NCBI GenBank assembly: GCA_019119205.1
Contig: DWXK01000008.1
Location: 1-32,818 of the forward strand
Reading direction: 5' to 3'
Length of the DNA stretch: 32,818 bases
DNA from: Candidatus Mediterraneibacter intestinavium
Lineage (GTDB): Bacteria > Bacillota > Clostridia > Lachnospirales > Lachnospiraceae
The notes beneath the pieces were generated by a model. It saw nothing but the letters and a program-made list of their open reading frames with translations. It was not told the origin of the DNA and did no database searches. Made by a program: the position numbers and the translations under genes. The stretch's first letter is position 1. The number at the start of each line of letters is the position of its first letter. This document shows, piece after piece, positions 7,259 to 13,755 of this stretch.

Positions 7259-7289
7259 TATCTGGAAGTTGATGAAGGAGGAGTAAGAA

Positions 7290-7646
7290 ATGGCAAGAAT
7301 CAAAGGCGGAATGAACGCTAAGAAGAAACATAACAGAACACTGAAACTGGCGAAAGGATACAGAGGCGCACGCTCCAAACAGTACAGAGTTGCAAAACAG
7401 TCTGTAATGAGAGCTCTTACATCTGCTTATGCAGGAAGAAAACAGCGCAAACGCCAGATGAGACAGCTCTGGATCGCCCGTATCAATGCAGCAGCAAGAA
7501 TGAACGGACTTTCCTACAGCAAGTTCATGCACGGACTGAAGCTGGCGAACGTTGATATGAACAGAAAGATGCTCGCAGAGATGGCAGTAAGTGACAAAGA
7601 AGGATTTGCAACACTCGCAGCTCTTGCAAAAGAGAAGATCGCGTAG
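7290..7646 (+). CDS. rplT: Ribosomal protein bL20
   Basis: A 118-residue bL20 of standard length. It starts [16 protein letters not shown] and contains the highly conserved core [18 protein letters not shown] (about 61-78) followed by [18 protein letters not shown]. bL20 binds 23S rRNA early in 50S assembly and in Firmicutes represses its own operon by binding the leader RNA that mimics its rRNA site. AAGGAGGAG upstream gives a clear start. It is the last gene of the operon, followed by a terminator 17 bases after its stop. Confidence 0.97.
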   Translation: MARIKGGMNAKKKHNRTLKLAKGYRGARSKQYRVAKQSVMRALTSAYAGRKQRKRQMRQLWIARINAAARMNGLSYSKFMHGLKLANVDMNRKMLAEMAVSDKEGFATLAALAKEKIA

Positions 7647-7663
7647 TAAAATAAATCCATGGA

Positions 7664-7699
7664 GCCCGGTCCCGGTTGGGATTCGGGCATTTCTTTTTT
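7664..7699 (+). terminator. Terminator of the infC-rpmI-rplT operon
   Basis: GCCCG (7664-7668) pairs with CGGGC (7684-7688), with an inner CCC/GGG stem and a GGTT loop, followed by a T-rich run (7690-7699). The DUF2804 gene starts 17 bases further on, so it may be read by leak-through or from a promoter not identified. Confidence 0.75.
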
Positions 7700-7716
7700 C
7701 AGGGGAGTGTGATGAA

Positions 7717-8736
7717 ATGAGAAATCACGAAGTGACAGAGCGCCAGCCTCTTCTCGGGGCGGACGGAAAGATAGCAGAGCCGGGGTGGGCGAGAAGACCG
7801 GTGTGGGAATATGATCGGAGCAGGATAACCGCTCCTGCTTTCCGGATCAAAGAATGGGACTATTATCTGGTCATGAACGAGGACTACGGAGCAGCGTTCA
7901 CCCTCTCTGACAACGGATATATCGGACTCCAGTCCGTGTCCCTCCTCAATTTCAAGGAGGGATGGGAGCATACGGAGACGATCCTGACAGCACTTCCCAT
8001 GGGAAGGATGAAGATGCCGGCTTCTTCTGAGAAAGGCACTGTGCAGTACCGGGATAAAAGGCTCAGGATGGAGTTCCGTGTCGAGGACGGAAAGAGGACG
8101 ATCTCCTGTGATTTCAAGGAATTCTACATGGGAAAACCGTTCTACTGCGAGATCGCTCTGGATCAGCCGGAGATGGATTCGATCACAATGGCGACGCCGT
8201 GGGCGGGCAGGAAGGCGTTCTATTATAACCGCAAGATCAACTGCATGCCGGCGGAAGGATATCTGTCCTGGGATGAGAAGACATACTGGTTTACCCCGGA
8301 GAAGGATTACGGGACGCTTGACTGGGGACGCGGCGTATGGACCTATGACAACACCTGGTACTGGGGTTCGGGAAACGGTACGATCGGGGGAAAACCCTTT
8401 GGTTTTAATATCGGATACGGCTTCGGAGATACGTCCGCTGCTACGGAAAATGTGATCTTTTATGACGGAAAGGCGCACAAGCTGGATGATGTGACGTTCC
8501 ATATCCCGGAGGACGACTATATGAAACCCTGGAAGTTCACATCCAGCGACGGACGTTTTGAGACCGAGTTCCAGCCGCTGCTCGACCGGGCGGCGAAGCT
8601 CTCGGCAGCGGTGGCCGCGTCAGACCAGCATCAGGTGTTCGGGAGGATGAGCGGAAGAGTGGTGCTGGATGACGGGAGATTTATCGAACTGAAAGATTTT
8701 ATGTGCTTTGCAGAAAAGGTACATAACAGATATTGA
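7717..8736 (+). CDS. DUF2804 family protein
   Basis: A 339-residue protein recognised as DUF2804 from its overall sequence, for example HEVTERQPLL near the N-terminus, FRIKEWDYYLVMNEDY (about 49-64), DWGRGVWTYDNTWYWGSGNG in the middle and an FGFNIGYGFGDTSAATENV segment. The family has no established biochemical function; its aromatic, glycine-rich beta-strand pattern suggests a beta-barrel or sandwich distantly like carotenoid-hydratase/lipocalin-type folds, which is inference. There is no signal peptide or membrane segment. GGGGAG (7702-7707) supports the ATG at 7717; the frame extends upstream into the operon terminator but that part is not protein-like. A promoter for the trpB T-box overlaps its stop codon. 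Confidence 0.82.
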   Translation: MRNHEVTERQPLLGADGKIAEPGWARRPVWEYDRSRITAPAFRIKEWDYYLVMNEDYGAAFTLSDNGYIGLQSVSLLNFKEGWEHTETILTALPMGRMKMPASSEKGTVQYRDKRLRMEFRVEDGKRTISCDFKEFYMGKPFYCEIALDQPEMDSITMATPWAGRKAFYYNRKINCMPAEGYLSWDEKTYWFTPEKDYGTLDWGRGVWTYDNTWYWGSGNGTIGGKPFGFNIGYGFGDTSAATENVIFYDGKAHKLDDVTFHIPEDDYMKPWKFTSSDGRFETEFQPLLDRAAKLSAAVAASDQHQVFGRMSGRVVLDDGRFIELKDFMCFAEKVHNRY

Positions 8737-8761
8737 CTTTTGGGCTTTTACGTGATAAAGT
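8733..8761 (+). promoter_or_regulatory. Promoter of the T-box / trpB transcript
   Basis: TTGACT (8733-8738) and TAAAGT (8756-8761), 17-base spacer. The -35 overlaps the stop codon of the DUF2804 gene. Transcription would begin near 8768, exactly where T-box stem I begins. Confidence 0.65.
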
Positions 8762-8767
8762 CTTACT

Positions 8768-9097
8768 AAACCGTTGAAGAAGAGTAAGTAACTTCATTGT
8801 TCTGCTTCACAGAGAGTTGCGGGTGGTGGGATCGCAGCATGACAGGCATGAGGCGAATGGGCTTCGGAGGGCGAGCTGAAGGGCAGAGAGCATCAGAGAT
8901 CTTGCAGATATCAGAGATGTCAGAGGTTTCCTGCCGGTAGGTGAGACGGAGAGTACACTTCGTTAACAAAAGAAGCATATGTTTGTATGCAATGAGTGGA
9001 TGTTAAGAATGCATCAAGCCGGGTGGCACCGCAGGAGTTTGTATCATGGCTCTTGTCCCTGCAATATTACAGTTGTGAGGGACAGGAGCTTTTTTTG
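8768..9097 (+). ncRNA. Tryptophan-specific T-box leader
   Basis: A complete T-box. Stem I begins with GAAGAAGAGTAAGTA (about 8776-8790), followed by AGAGAG and the GGGTGGTGGGATCGCAGC distal region. The specifier position in GCGAATGGGC shows TGG (8858-8860), a Trp codon followed by a purine as usual. The conserved T-box sequence GGGTGGCACCGC occurs at 9021-9032, and a terminator (9049-9096) follows whose 5' arm TGTCCCT can pair with the T-box in the antiterminator. Uncharged tRNA-Trp should pair with TGG and, through its CCA end, with the T-box bulge, allowing read-through. The downstream gene is trpB, which agrees with the specifier. Confidence 0.93.
9049..9096 (+). terminator. T-box attenuator terminator
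   Basis: GCTCTTGTCCCT (9049-9060) pairs over 12 bp (one G-U) with AGGGACAGGAGC (9078-9089), followed by seven T's (9090-9096). It is mutually exclusive with the antiterminator formed by the T-box sequence and is the OFF state when tRNA-Trp is charged. Confidence 0.92.
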
Positions 9098-9170
9098 TTC
9101 CTGAAGGACAGATGTCATCAGGCAGATGCAGGAAAGAAGTCTCAGGTCCCGGAAAAGAAAGGAGAAAAAT

Positions 9171-10556
9171 ATGAGCGAAAAGAAGATCCCTTACAAAATC
9201 TACCTGGAAGAGAGCGAGATGCCGAAAGAATGGTATAATGTACGGGCAGATATGAAGAATAAGCCTGCACCCCTTCTGAATCCGGCTACAATGCAGCCTA
9301 TGACAGCGGAAGAGCTGGGCGCTGTATTCTGCGAGGAACTGGTAAAACAGGAACTGGATAACGATAACCGGTATATCGAGATCCCGAAGAAGATCAGAGA
9401 TTTCTATAAAATGTACCGTCCGGCGCCCCTGGTGAGGGCATACTGCCTGGAAGAAAAACTCCAGACCCCGGCAAAGATCTATTATAAATTTGAGGGAAAT
9501 AATACCAGCGGAAGCCATAAACTCAATTCTGCCATCGCACAGGCATACTACGCGAAGGAGCAGGGCCTCAAAGGTGTTACGACAGAGACCGGTGCCGGGC
9601 AGTGGGGCACAGCCCTGTCCATGGCATGCGCTTACCTTGATCTGGACTGTAAAGTATATATGGTAAAATGCTCCTACGAGCAGAAGCCGTTCCGCCGTGA
9701 AGTGATGAGGACATATGGCGCCAGCGTGACACCGTCCCCTTCTGATACGACGGAAGTGGGAAGAAAGATCCTCGCAGAGCACCCGGGAACCTCAGGAAGT
9801 CTTGGTTGTGCGATCTCAGAGGCGGTGGAAGTCGCGACCCACACAGAGGGATACAGATATGTTCTCGGAAGCGTGCTGAACCAGGTGCTCCTCCATCAGT
9901 CTGTCATCGGTGTGGAGACGAAGGCCGCGATGGATAAATACGGCGTAAAGCCGGATATCATCATCGGATGCGCGGGAGGCGGATCCAATCTGGGCGGACT
10001 CATCTCACCGTTCATGGGAGAAAAACTGAGGGGAGAAGCGGACTATCAGTTCATTGCAGTGGAGCCGGCTTCCTGCCCCAGCCTGACACGCGGCGTATAT
10101 GCTTATGACTTCTGTGATACCGGTATGGTCTGCCCGCTTGCGAAGATGTATACTCTTGGAAGCGGGTTCATCCCGTCGGCAAACCATGCAGGAGGACTCC
10201 GCTATCACGGTATGAGTTCTGTCCTGTCACAGCTCTACGCTGACGGATACATGGAGGCACGCTCGGTAGAACAGACTTCCGTCTTTGAGGCGGCAGAGCA
10301 GTTCGCGAGAGTGGAAGGCATCCTTCCAGCTCCGGAGAGCAGCCACGCGATCAAAGTGGCGATCGACGAGGCGATGAAGTGTAAGGAAACGGGAGAGGAA
10401 AAAACGATCCTCTTCGGTCTGACCGGAACAGGATACTTTGATATGTATGCATATGAAAAATTCAACAACGGCGAGATGTCGGATTACATTCCTACAGACG
10501 AAGATCTGAAAGCCGGATTTGACGGGATTCCGAGATTCCCCGGGAATATGGAATAA
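9171..10556 (+). CDS. trpB: Tryptophan synthase beta chain, TrpB2 type
   Basis: A 461-residue PLP enzyme of the longer TrpB2 class (classical TrpB is about 400), which condenses indole with serine to make tryptophan. Landmarks are the PLP lysine in SGSHKLNSA (K117), the catalytic Glu in ETGAGQWG (E139) and the PLP-phosphate loop GCAGGGSNLGG (about 266-276). The N-terminal extension (about 1-80) is typical of TrpB2. No trpA or other trp gene is adjacent, consistent with TrpB2 enzymes that use free indole without an alpha subunit. AAAGGAG just upstream selects the ATG at 9171 over an earlier in-frame ATG at 9126. Expression is controlled by the upstream Trp T-box. Confidence 0.95.
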   Translation: MSEKKIPYKIYLEESEMPKEWYNVRADMKNKPAPLLNPATMQPMTAEELGAVFCEELVKQELDNDNRYIEIPKKIRDFYKMYRPAPLVRAYCLEEKLQTPAKIYYKFEGNNTSGSHKLNSAIAQAYYAKEQGLKGVTTETGAGQWGTALSMACAYLDLDCKVYMVKCSYEQKPFRREVMRTYGASVTPSPSDTTEVGRKILAEHPGTSGSLGCAISEAVEVATHTEGYRYVLGSVLNQVLLHQSVIGVETKAAMDKYGVKPDIIIGCAGGGSNLGGLISPFMGEKLRGEADYQFIAVEPASCPSLTRGVYAYDFCDTGMVCPLAKMYTLGSGFIPSANHAGGLRYHGMSSVLSQLYADGYMEARSVEQTSVFEAAEQFARVEGILPAPESSHAIKVAIDEAMKCKETGEEKTILFGLTGTGYFDMYAYEKFNNGEMSDYIPTDEDLKAGFDGIPRFPGNME

Positions 10557-10591
10557 CCTGATCGTCTGAGAAGTATATATATGACAGTAGA

Positions 10592-10666
10592 CCGCACGAG
10601 AGAAGGGGAGAAGAACTCTTGAAGGAATGAAGTTCCGATTTCCCGATTTCCCGTTCTTTCGTGCGG
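10592..10666. repeat. Long imperfect hairpin downstream of trpB
   Basis: CCGCACGAGAGAA (10592-10604) pairs over 13 bp (one G-U) with TTCTTTCGTGCGG (10654-10666). Inside are a GGG/CCC extension and a smaller GAACT (10613-10617) / AGTTC (10631-10635) stem. It begins 35 bases after the trpB stop. No T-run follows, so it may be an RNA 3'-end stabiliser or an inefficient terminator. Confidence 0.5.
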
Positions 10667-10749
10667 AACTGGTGTTACACTGACCACCGCCTGCATGATG
10701 TGAACTGTAACGAACTGTTACCGTACAGAAGGAATGACAGAAAAAACTG

Positions 10750-10778
10750 TTGACATTTGTAGATTCTTATAGTAGAAT
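10750..10778 (+). promoter_or_regulatory. Promoter of the first tRNA-Leu gene
   Basis: Perfect -35 TTGACA (10750-10755) and TAGAAT (10773-10778) with a 17-base spacer, 54 bases upstream of the tRNA. Confidence 0.85.
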
Positions 10779-10786
10779 CTATCTTA

Positions 10787-10818
10787 CGGTCAGTTGTTCA
10801 AAACATCAATAAAGACCG
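10787..10818 (+). other. Leader hairpin before the first tRNA-Leu
   Basis: CGGTC (10787-10791) can pair with GACCG (10814-10818) at the expected 5' end of the precursor transcript. The second tRNA unit has an equivalent stem with changed but still pairing bases. Confidence 0.45.
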
Positions 10819-10832
10819 GAAAATGCAGGAAT

Positions 10833-10916
10833 GCGGAAGTGTCGGAACTGGCAGACGAGCAAGACTAAGGATCTTGTGACATTCGTGTCGTGTGGGTTCA
10901 AGTCCCATCTTCCGCA
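10833..10916 (+). tRNA. tRNA-Leu (anticodon AAG), copy 1
   Basis: An 84-base type II tRNA that folds completely: acceptor GCGGAAG/CTTCCGC, D stem TCG/CGA, anticodon stem CAAGA/TCTTG with loop CTAAGGA, a variable arm GACA-TTCG-TGTC, and T arm GTGGG-TTCAAGT-CCCAT. The anticodon is AAG (10867-10869), reading Leu codon CUU. The long variable arm and overall sequence match tRNA-Leu. The 3' CCA is not encoded (discriminator A at 10916 followed by TTAC), so it must be added by the CCA enzyme. It has its own promoter and terminator. The A at position 34 is uncommon in bacterial tRNA-Leu. Confidence 0.97.
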
Positions 10917-10943
10917 TTACAATTAAAGAGTGATCTTTGATAG

Positions 10944-10974
10944 AAAACAGCCTTCCGGATTGGGGGGCTGTTTT
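10944..10974 (+). terminator. Terminator of the first tRNA-Leu unit
   Basis: AAAACAGCC (10944-10952) pairs with GGCTGTTTT (10966-10974). The 3' arm ends in the U-run. Confidence 0.85.
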
Positions 10975-11078
10975 GTGTCTGAAGCGATTCGACGGCCACA
11001 AATACAGTTGTCGGAATTTTCGGTAATTTTATAATAATTAAAACAACTTTCGAACTTTATGTTTTTCGGAAATTACAG

Positions 11079-11107
11079 TTGACATTTTCAGGATGAAATA
11101 GTAATAT
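11079..11107 (+). promoter_or_regulatory. Promoter of the second tRNA-Leu gene
   Basis: TTGACA (11079-11084) and TAATAT (11102-11107), 17-base spacer, 50 bases before the tRNA. It closely parallels the promoter of copy 1 but the spacer sequence differs. Confidence 0.85.
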
Positions 11108-11113
11108 ATCACT

Positions 11114-11145
11114 TGTGGTCAGCAGTTGAAACACTTAAGACCACA
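11114..11145 (+). other. Leader hairpin before the second tRNA-Leu
   Basis: TGTGGTC (11114-11120) pairs perfectly with GACCACA (11139-11145). It occupies the same place as the stem in copy 1. The pair outside the shared GGTC/GACC core is C-G in copy 1 and T-A here, so pairing is kept although the bases changed. Confidence 0.5.
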
Positions 11146-11157
11146 GAAAATAGGAAT

Positions 11158-11241
11158 GCGGAAGTGTCGGAACTGGCAGACGAGCAAGACTAAGGATCTT
11201 GTGACATTCGTGTCGTGTGGGTTCAAGTCCCATCTTCCGCA
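11158..11241 (+). tRNA. tRNA-Leu (anticodon AAG), copy 2
   Basis: Identical over all 84 bases to the copy at 10833-10916, with anticodon AAG at 11192-11194 and no encoded CCA. Only the tRNA and the AGGAAT just before it are the same; the rest of the flanks has diverged, so the duplication is not very recent or the tRNA body is kept identical by selection or gene conversion. It has its own promoter and terminator. Confidence 0.97.
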
Positions 11242-11247
11242 TCAGGA

Positions 11248-11275
11248 AAATCCCTTGGTCTCAAGGGATTTTTTT
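11248..11275 (+). terminator. Terminator of the second tRNA-Leu unit
   Basis: AAATCCCTTG (11248-11257) pairs perfectly with CAAGGGATTT (11262-11271) around a GTCT loop, followed by more T's to 11275. Confidence 0.92.
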
Positions 11276-11315
11276 GGTACGAACATCTATACAAAGATCA
11301 GGGAGATAGAACAGC

Positions 11316-12050
11316 ATGAAGAAACTTTTAGTGGCAGCTCTTCTTGCGGTGACAGTCGGCATGACCGGGTGCAGCGGAGAAGAAAAGGAAAATACTTCAA
11401 CGGCAGGAGAGTCAACAACGACGGAGGTGGACCAGGCGGCGAACGACGCAAAAGAGTCTCTCGGCGATTCGGTATCCCTTCCAAGCGAATCTGTAGTCAA
11501 AGTGATGTCGGATACATGGAAGGTTGACGGGAGCAGTGACGTTTATGTGATGGAGGAAGACGGGACAGGAAATAAAAACGGCGATCCATTTACCTTCGAA
11601 TGTGGCTTTGATGATGAGAACCATATCACACTTCATATCACCATGGATGAGACGGGAGAGGAAGAACTTTATGCTCTCTCTACAGATAAGACAGGGTATG
11701 GAGTCGATCTTACGGCTCTGGACGGAGGGGATGACCTTCTGTTCCTGCCTGCGGATATTACCTTTCTGGATCTCTCGGATGAGCGTGCTTCGGGGATCCC
11801 GGGAAAATGGTCTGACGGAAACGGAAACACATATACTTTTAAAGACGACAACACGATGGTGATCGACGATTCGGAGACCGAGACGGAAGGGACATACAGC
11901 GTGGTAGAAAATTCGGAGGGGACAAGGCTTCTCAAGCTTGTGGTAGAAGGCGGTGCGCTGGAGTTCGAATTTACGCTGAATGATGACGGCACAGAGATGG
12001 ACCTCCAGAGTCCCGGAACAGAGACAGTCCATCACTGGACAAAAGAGTAA
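11316..12050 (+). CDS. Lipoprotein with two similar C-terminal beta-rich domains
   Basis: A 244-residue predicted lipoprotein. The signal peptide (MKKLLVAALLAVTVGMTGC) ends in a lipobox with the acylated Cys at 19, so the protein should be anchored on the outer face of the membrane. A short Ser/Thr/Glu-rich linker (about 20-60) follows. Two similar segments come next: about 62-150 (W-K-DG-S-Y...) and about 155-244 (GKWSDGNGNTYTFKDDNTM...GTYSV...), each with a Gly/Trp start, acidic turns and alternating strands, as in small beta-barrel domains common in clostridial lipoproteins. A GGGAG site upstream supports the start. The protein is very acidic. Function is unknown; the gene stands alone between the tRNA terminator and its own terminator. 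Confidence 0.82.
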   Translation: MKKLLVAALLAVTVGMTGCSGEEKENTSTAGESTTTEVDQAANDAKESLGDSVSLPSESVVKVMSDTWKVDGSSDVYVMEEDGTGNKNGDPFTFECGFDDENHITLHITMDETGEEELYALSTDKTGYGVDLTALDGGDDLLFLPADITFLDLSDERASGIPGKWSDGNGNTYTFKDDNTMVIDDSETETEGTYSVVENSEGTRLLKLVVEGGALEFEFTLNDDGTEMDLQSPGTETVHHWTKE

Positions 12051-12095
12051 GGCTGAAAAACCGACCAATGATACAATTAGATAATGAAAACTGCG

Positions 12096-12130
12096 AAAAG
12101 GGAGGATCTTATATAGATTTTCCCTTTTTT
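12096..12130 (+). terminator. Terminator after the lipoprotein gene
   Basis: AAAAGGGA (12096-12103) pairs with TCCCTTTT (12121-12128), with T's to 12130, 46 bases after the stop. Confidence 0.8.
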
Positions 12131-12143
12131 ACTTTAATTTGTG

Positions 12144-12152
12144 TGATATAAT
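12144..12152 (+). promoter_or_regulatory. Extended -10 promoter of the ppk2 operon
   Basis: TGATATAAT is a full extended -10 (TG-N-TATAAT, with TATAAT at 12147-12152). No good -35 is present at 17 bases (T-rich), which is usual for extended -10 promoters. It lies 58 bases before the ppk2 start. Confidence 0.65.
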
Positions 12153-12210
12153 TACAATAATTTAGAGAAACCCGTCAATAATATCTGAATAATGGAGCGG
12201 AGGGAAAGAA

Positions 12211-13749
12211 ATGTTAGAAAAAGTGGATCTGACTAAAAAAATGTCAAAAGAGGAGTACAAACGAAAGATGGATCATCTTGAAGTCCGCCTCGGACAGCTT
12301 CAGCGTCAGTGCAAGGAACTAAAGATCCCTGTACTGATCGTGTTTGAGGGATTTGGCGCTTCGGGAAAAGGACTTCAGATCGGATATCTCATCCAGAGCA
12401 TGGATCCGAGGGGATTCCAGGTCTTCCCGATCAAAAACGATACAGAGGAAGAGAGCATGCATCCGTTTATGTGGCGCTTTTGGACAAAGACGCCGGAGAG
12501 AGGCAGGATCGCGATCTTTGACGGGAGCTGGTACCGCCGGGTCCTCATAGACCGTTTTGAGAAACGTACAAAAGAAAAGGATATCTCCAGAGCGTTTCAG
12601 TCTATCAATTCTTTTGAAGAACAGCTCTCGGACGACGGGAATGTGATCGTCAAGCTGTTCCTTGACATTGACCAGAAGGAGCAGAAAAAGAGATTTGATA
12701 AACTGGCAAAGAATAAGGAGACTGCGTGGCGCGTGACGCAGGGGGATATCGAGCGGAACGCCCGTTACGGTGAATACGCGGATATGATGGAAGACATGCT
12801 CTTTAAGACGGACAAGGACTATGCGCCCTGGACGATCATTGAGGCGACAGACCGGAGGTTTGCAACAGTAAAGATCTACACCACGGTGATCAAGGCAATG
12901 GCGGATCAGATCGAGAAAGTGCAGAGGAAGAAAGAGGAGGAAAGCACAGCGAAAGACGCCGGCGAGACTTCTGTCAGTCTGGAAGCGTCCCAGGTGGCGC
13001 GTGAGGCGGAGGAGGAACTGAAAGAACTCCAGGTATCCATCCTGTCAAAAGCTGACCTGTCCCTGAGATACACCCAGGAAGAATACAAAGAGAAACTGAA
13101 AAAGCTGCAGAAGAAGATGGAAAAGCTTCACGGTGAACTTTACAGGAGAAGGATCCCGGTGGTCCTTGGATTTGAGGGCTGGGACGCAGGCGGCAAAGGC
13201 GGCGCGATCAAGCGGCTGACCCAGAAGATGGATCCCCGCGGATATGTGGTGAACCCGACTGCATCCCCGAATGATATTGAGAAGGCGCACCACTATCTGT
13301 GGAGGTTCTGGAAGGCTATGCCAAAAGACGGGCATGTGGCGATCTTTGACAGGACATGGTACGGGCGCGTTATGGTGGAACGGATCGAGGGGTTCTGCAC
13401 GAAAGAGGAGTGGCAGAGGGCATACAAGGAGATTAACGACATGGAGAGAGACCTGCACGATGCCGGTGCCATCGTGATCAAATTCTGGATGCACATCGAT
13501 AAGGATGAACAGGAGAGAAGGTTCAGGGAGCGCCAGGAAAATCCGGAAAAACAGTGGAAGATCACGGATGAAGACTGGAGAAACCGGGAGAAATGGGACC
13601 AGTATGAGGATTCAGTCAATGAGATGCTGCTCCGGACATCTACTGATTATGCCCCTTGGGTCGTGGTAGAAGGAAATGATAAATACTATGCGAGGATAAA
13701 AGTGCTCAGCACGGTGGTGAAGGCAATCGAAGAGAGATTGAAGGAGTGA
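12211..13749 (+). CDS. Tandem-domain polyphosphate kinase 2 / polyP:AMP phosphotransferase
   Basis: A 512-residue protein with two PPK2 domains (about 10-235 and 280-510) joined by a charged helical linker, the architecture of class II PPK2 enzymes (PAP), which phosphorylate AMP to ADP using polyphosphate. The C-terminal domain has the canonical Walker A GWDAGGKG (323-330) and the Asp-Arg motif DRTWYGR (380-386). The N-terminal domain has altered versions, GFGASGKG (47-54) and DGSWYRR (104-110), so, as known for this class, it is probably structural or of reduced activity. GGAGGG supports the ATG. It heads a tight run with dgt starting 6 bases after its stop, placing it with replication and nucleotide-pool genes. 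Confidence 0.93.
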   Translation: MLEKVDLTKKMSKEEYKRKMDHLEVRLGQLQRQCKELKIPVLIVFEGFGASGKGLQIGYLIQSMDPRGFQVFPIKNDTEEESMHPFMWRFWTKTPERGRIAIFDGSWYRRVLIDRFEKRTKEKDISRAFQSINSFEEQLSDDGNVIVKLFLDIDQKEQKKRFDKLAKNKETAWRVTQGDIERNARYGEYADMMEDMLFKTDKDYAPWTIIEATDRRFATVKIYTTVIKAMADQIEKVQRKKEEESTAKDAGETSVSLEASQVAREAEEELKELQVSILSKADLSLRYTQEEYKEKLKKLQKKMEKLHGELYRRRIPVVLGFEGWDAGGKGGAIKRLTQKMDPRGYVVNPTASPNDIEKAHHYLWRFWKAMPKDGHVAIFDRTWYGRVMVERIEGFCTKEEWQRAYKEINDMERDLHDAGAIVIKFWMHIDKDEQERRFRERQENPEKQWKITDEDWRNREKWDQYEDSVNEMLLRTSTDYAPWVVVEGNDKYYARIKVLSTVVKAIEERLKE

Positions 13750-13755
13750 GCCTCT

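Noticed and set aside
8996..9238. Small open frame across the T-box terminator, considered as a leader peptide
   Set aside because: It overlaps the T-box core and terminator and enters trpB out of frame; the T-box explains the region fully.
10833..11241. The two near-identical blocks as a mobile-element or attachment-site duplication
   Set aside because: Identity covers the tRNA and only a few flanking bases, each unit has its own promoter and terminator, and no integrase or phage gene lies between them.
11126..11527. Open frame running through the second tRNA-Leu
   Set aside because: It crosses a tRNA gene and a terminator and has no coding character.
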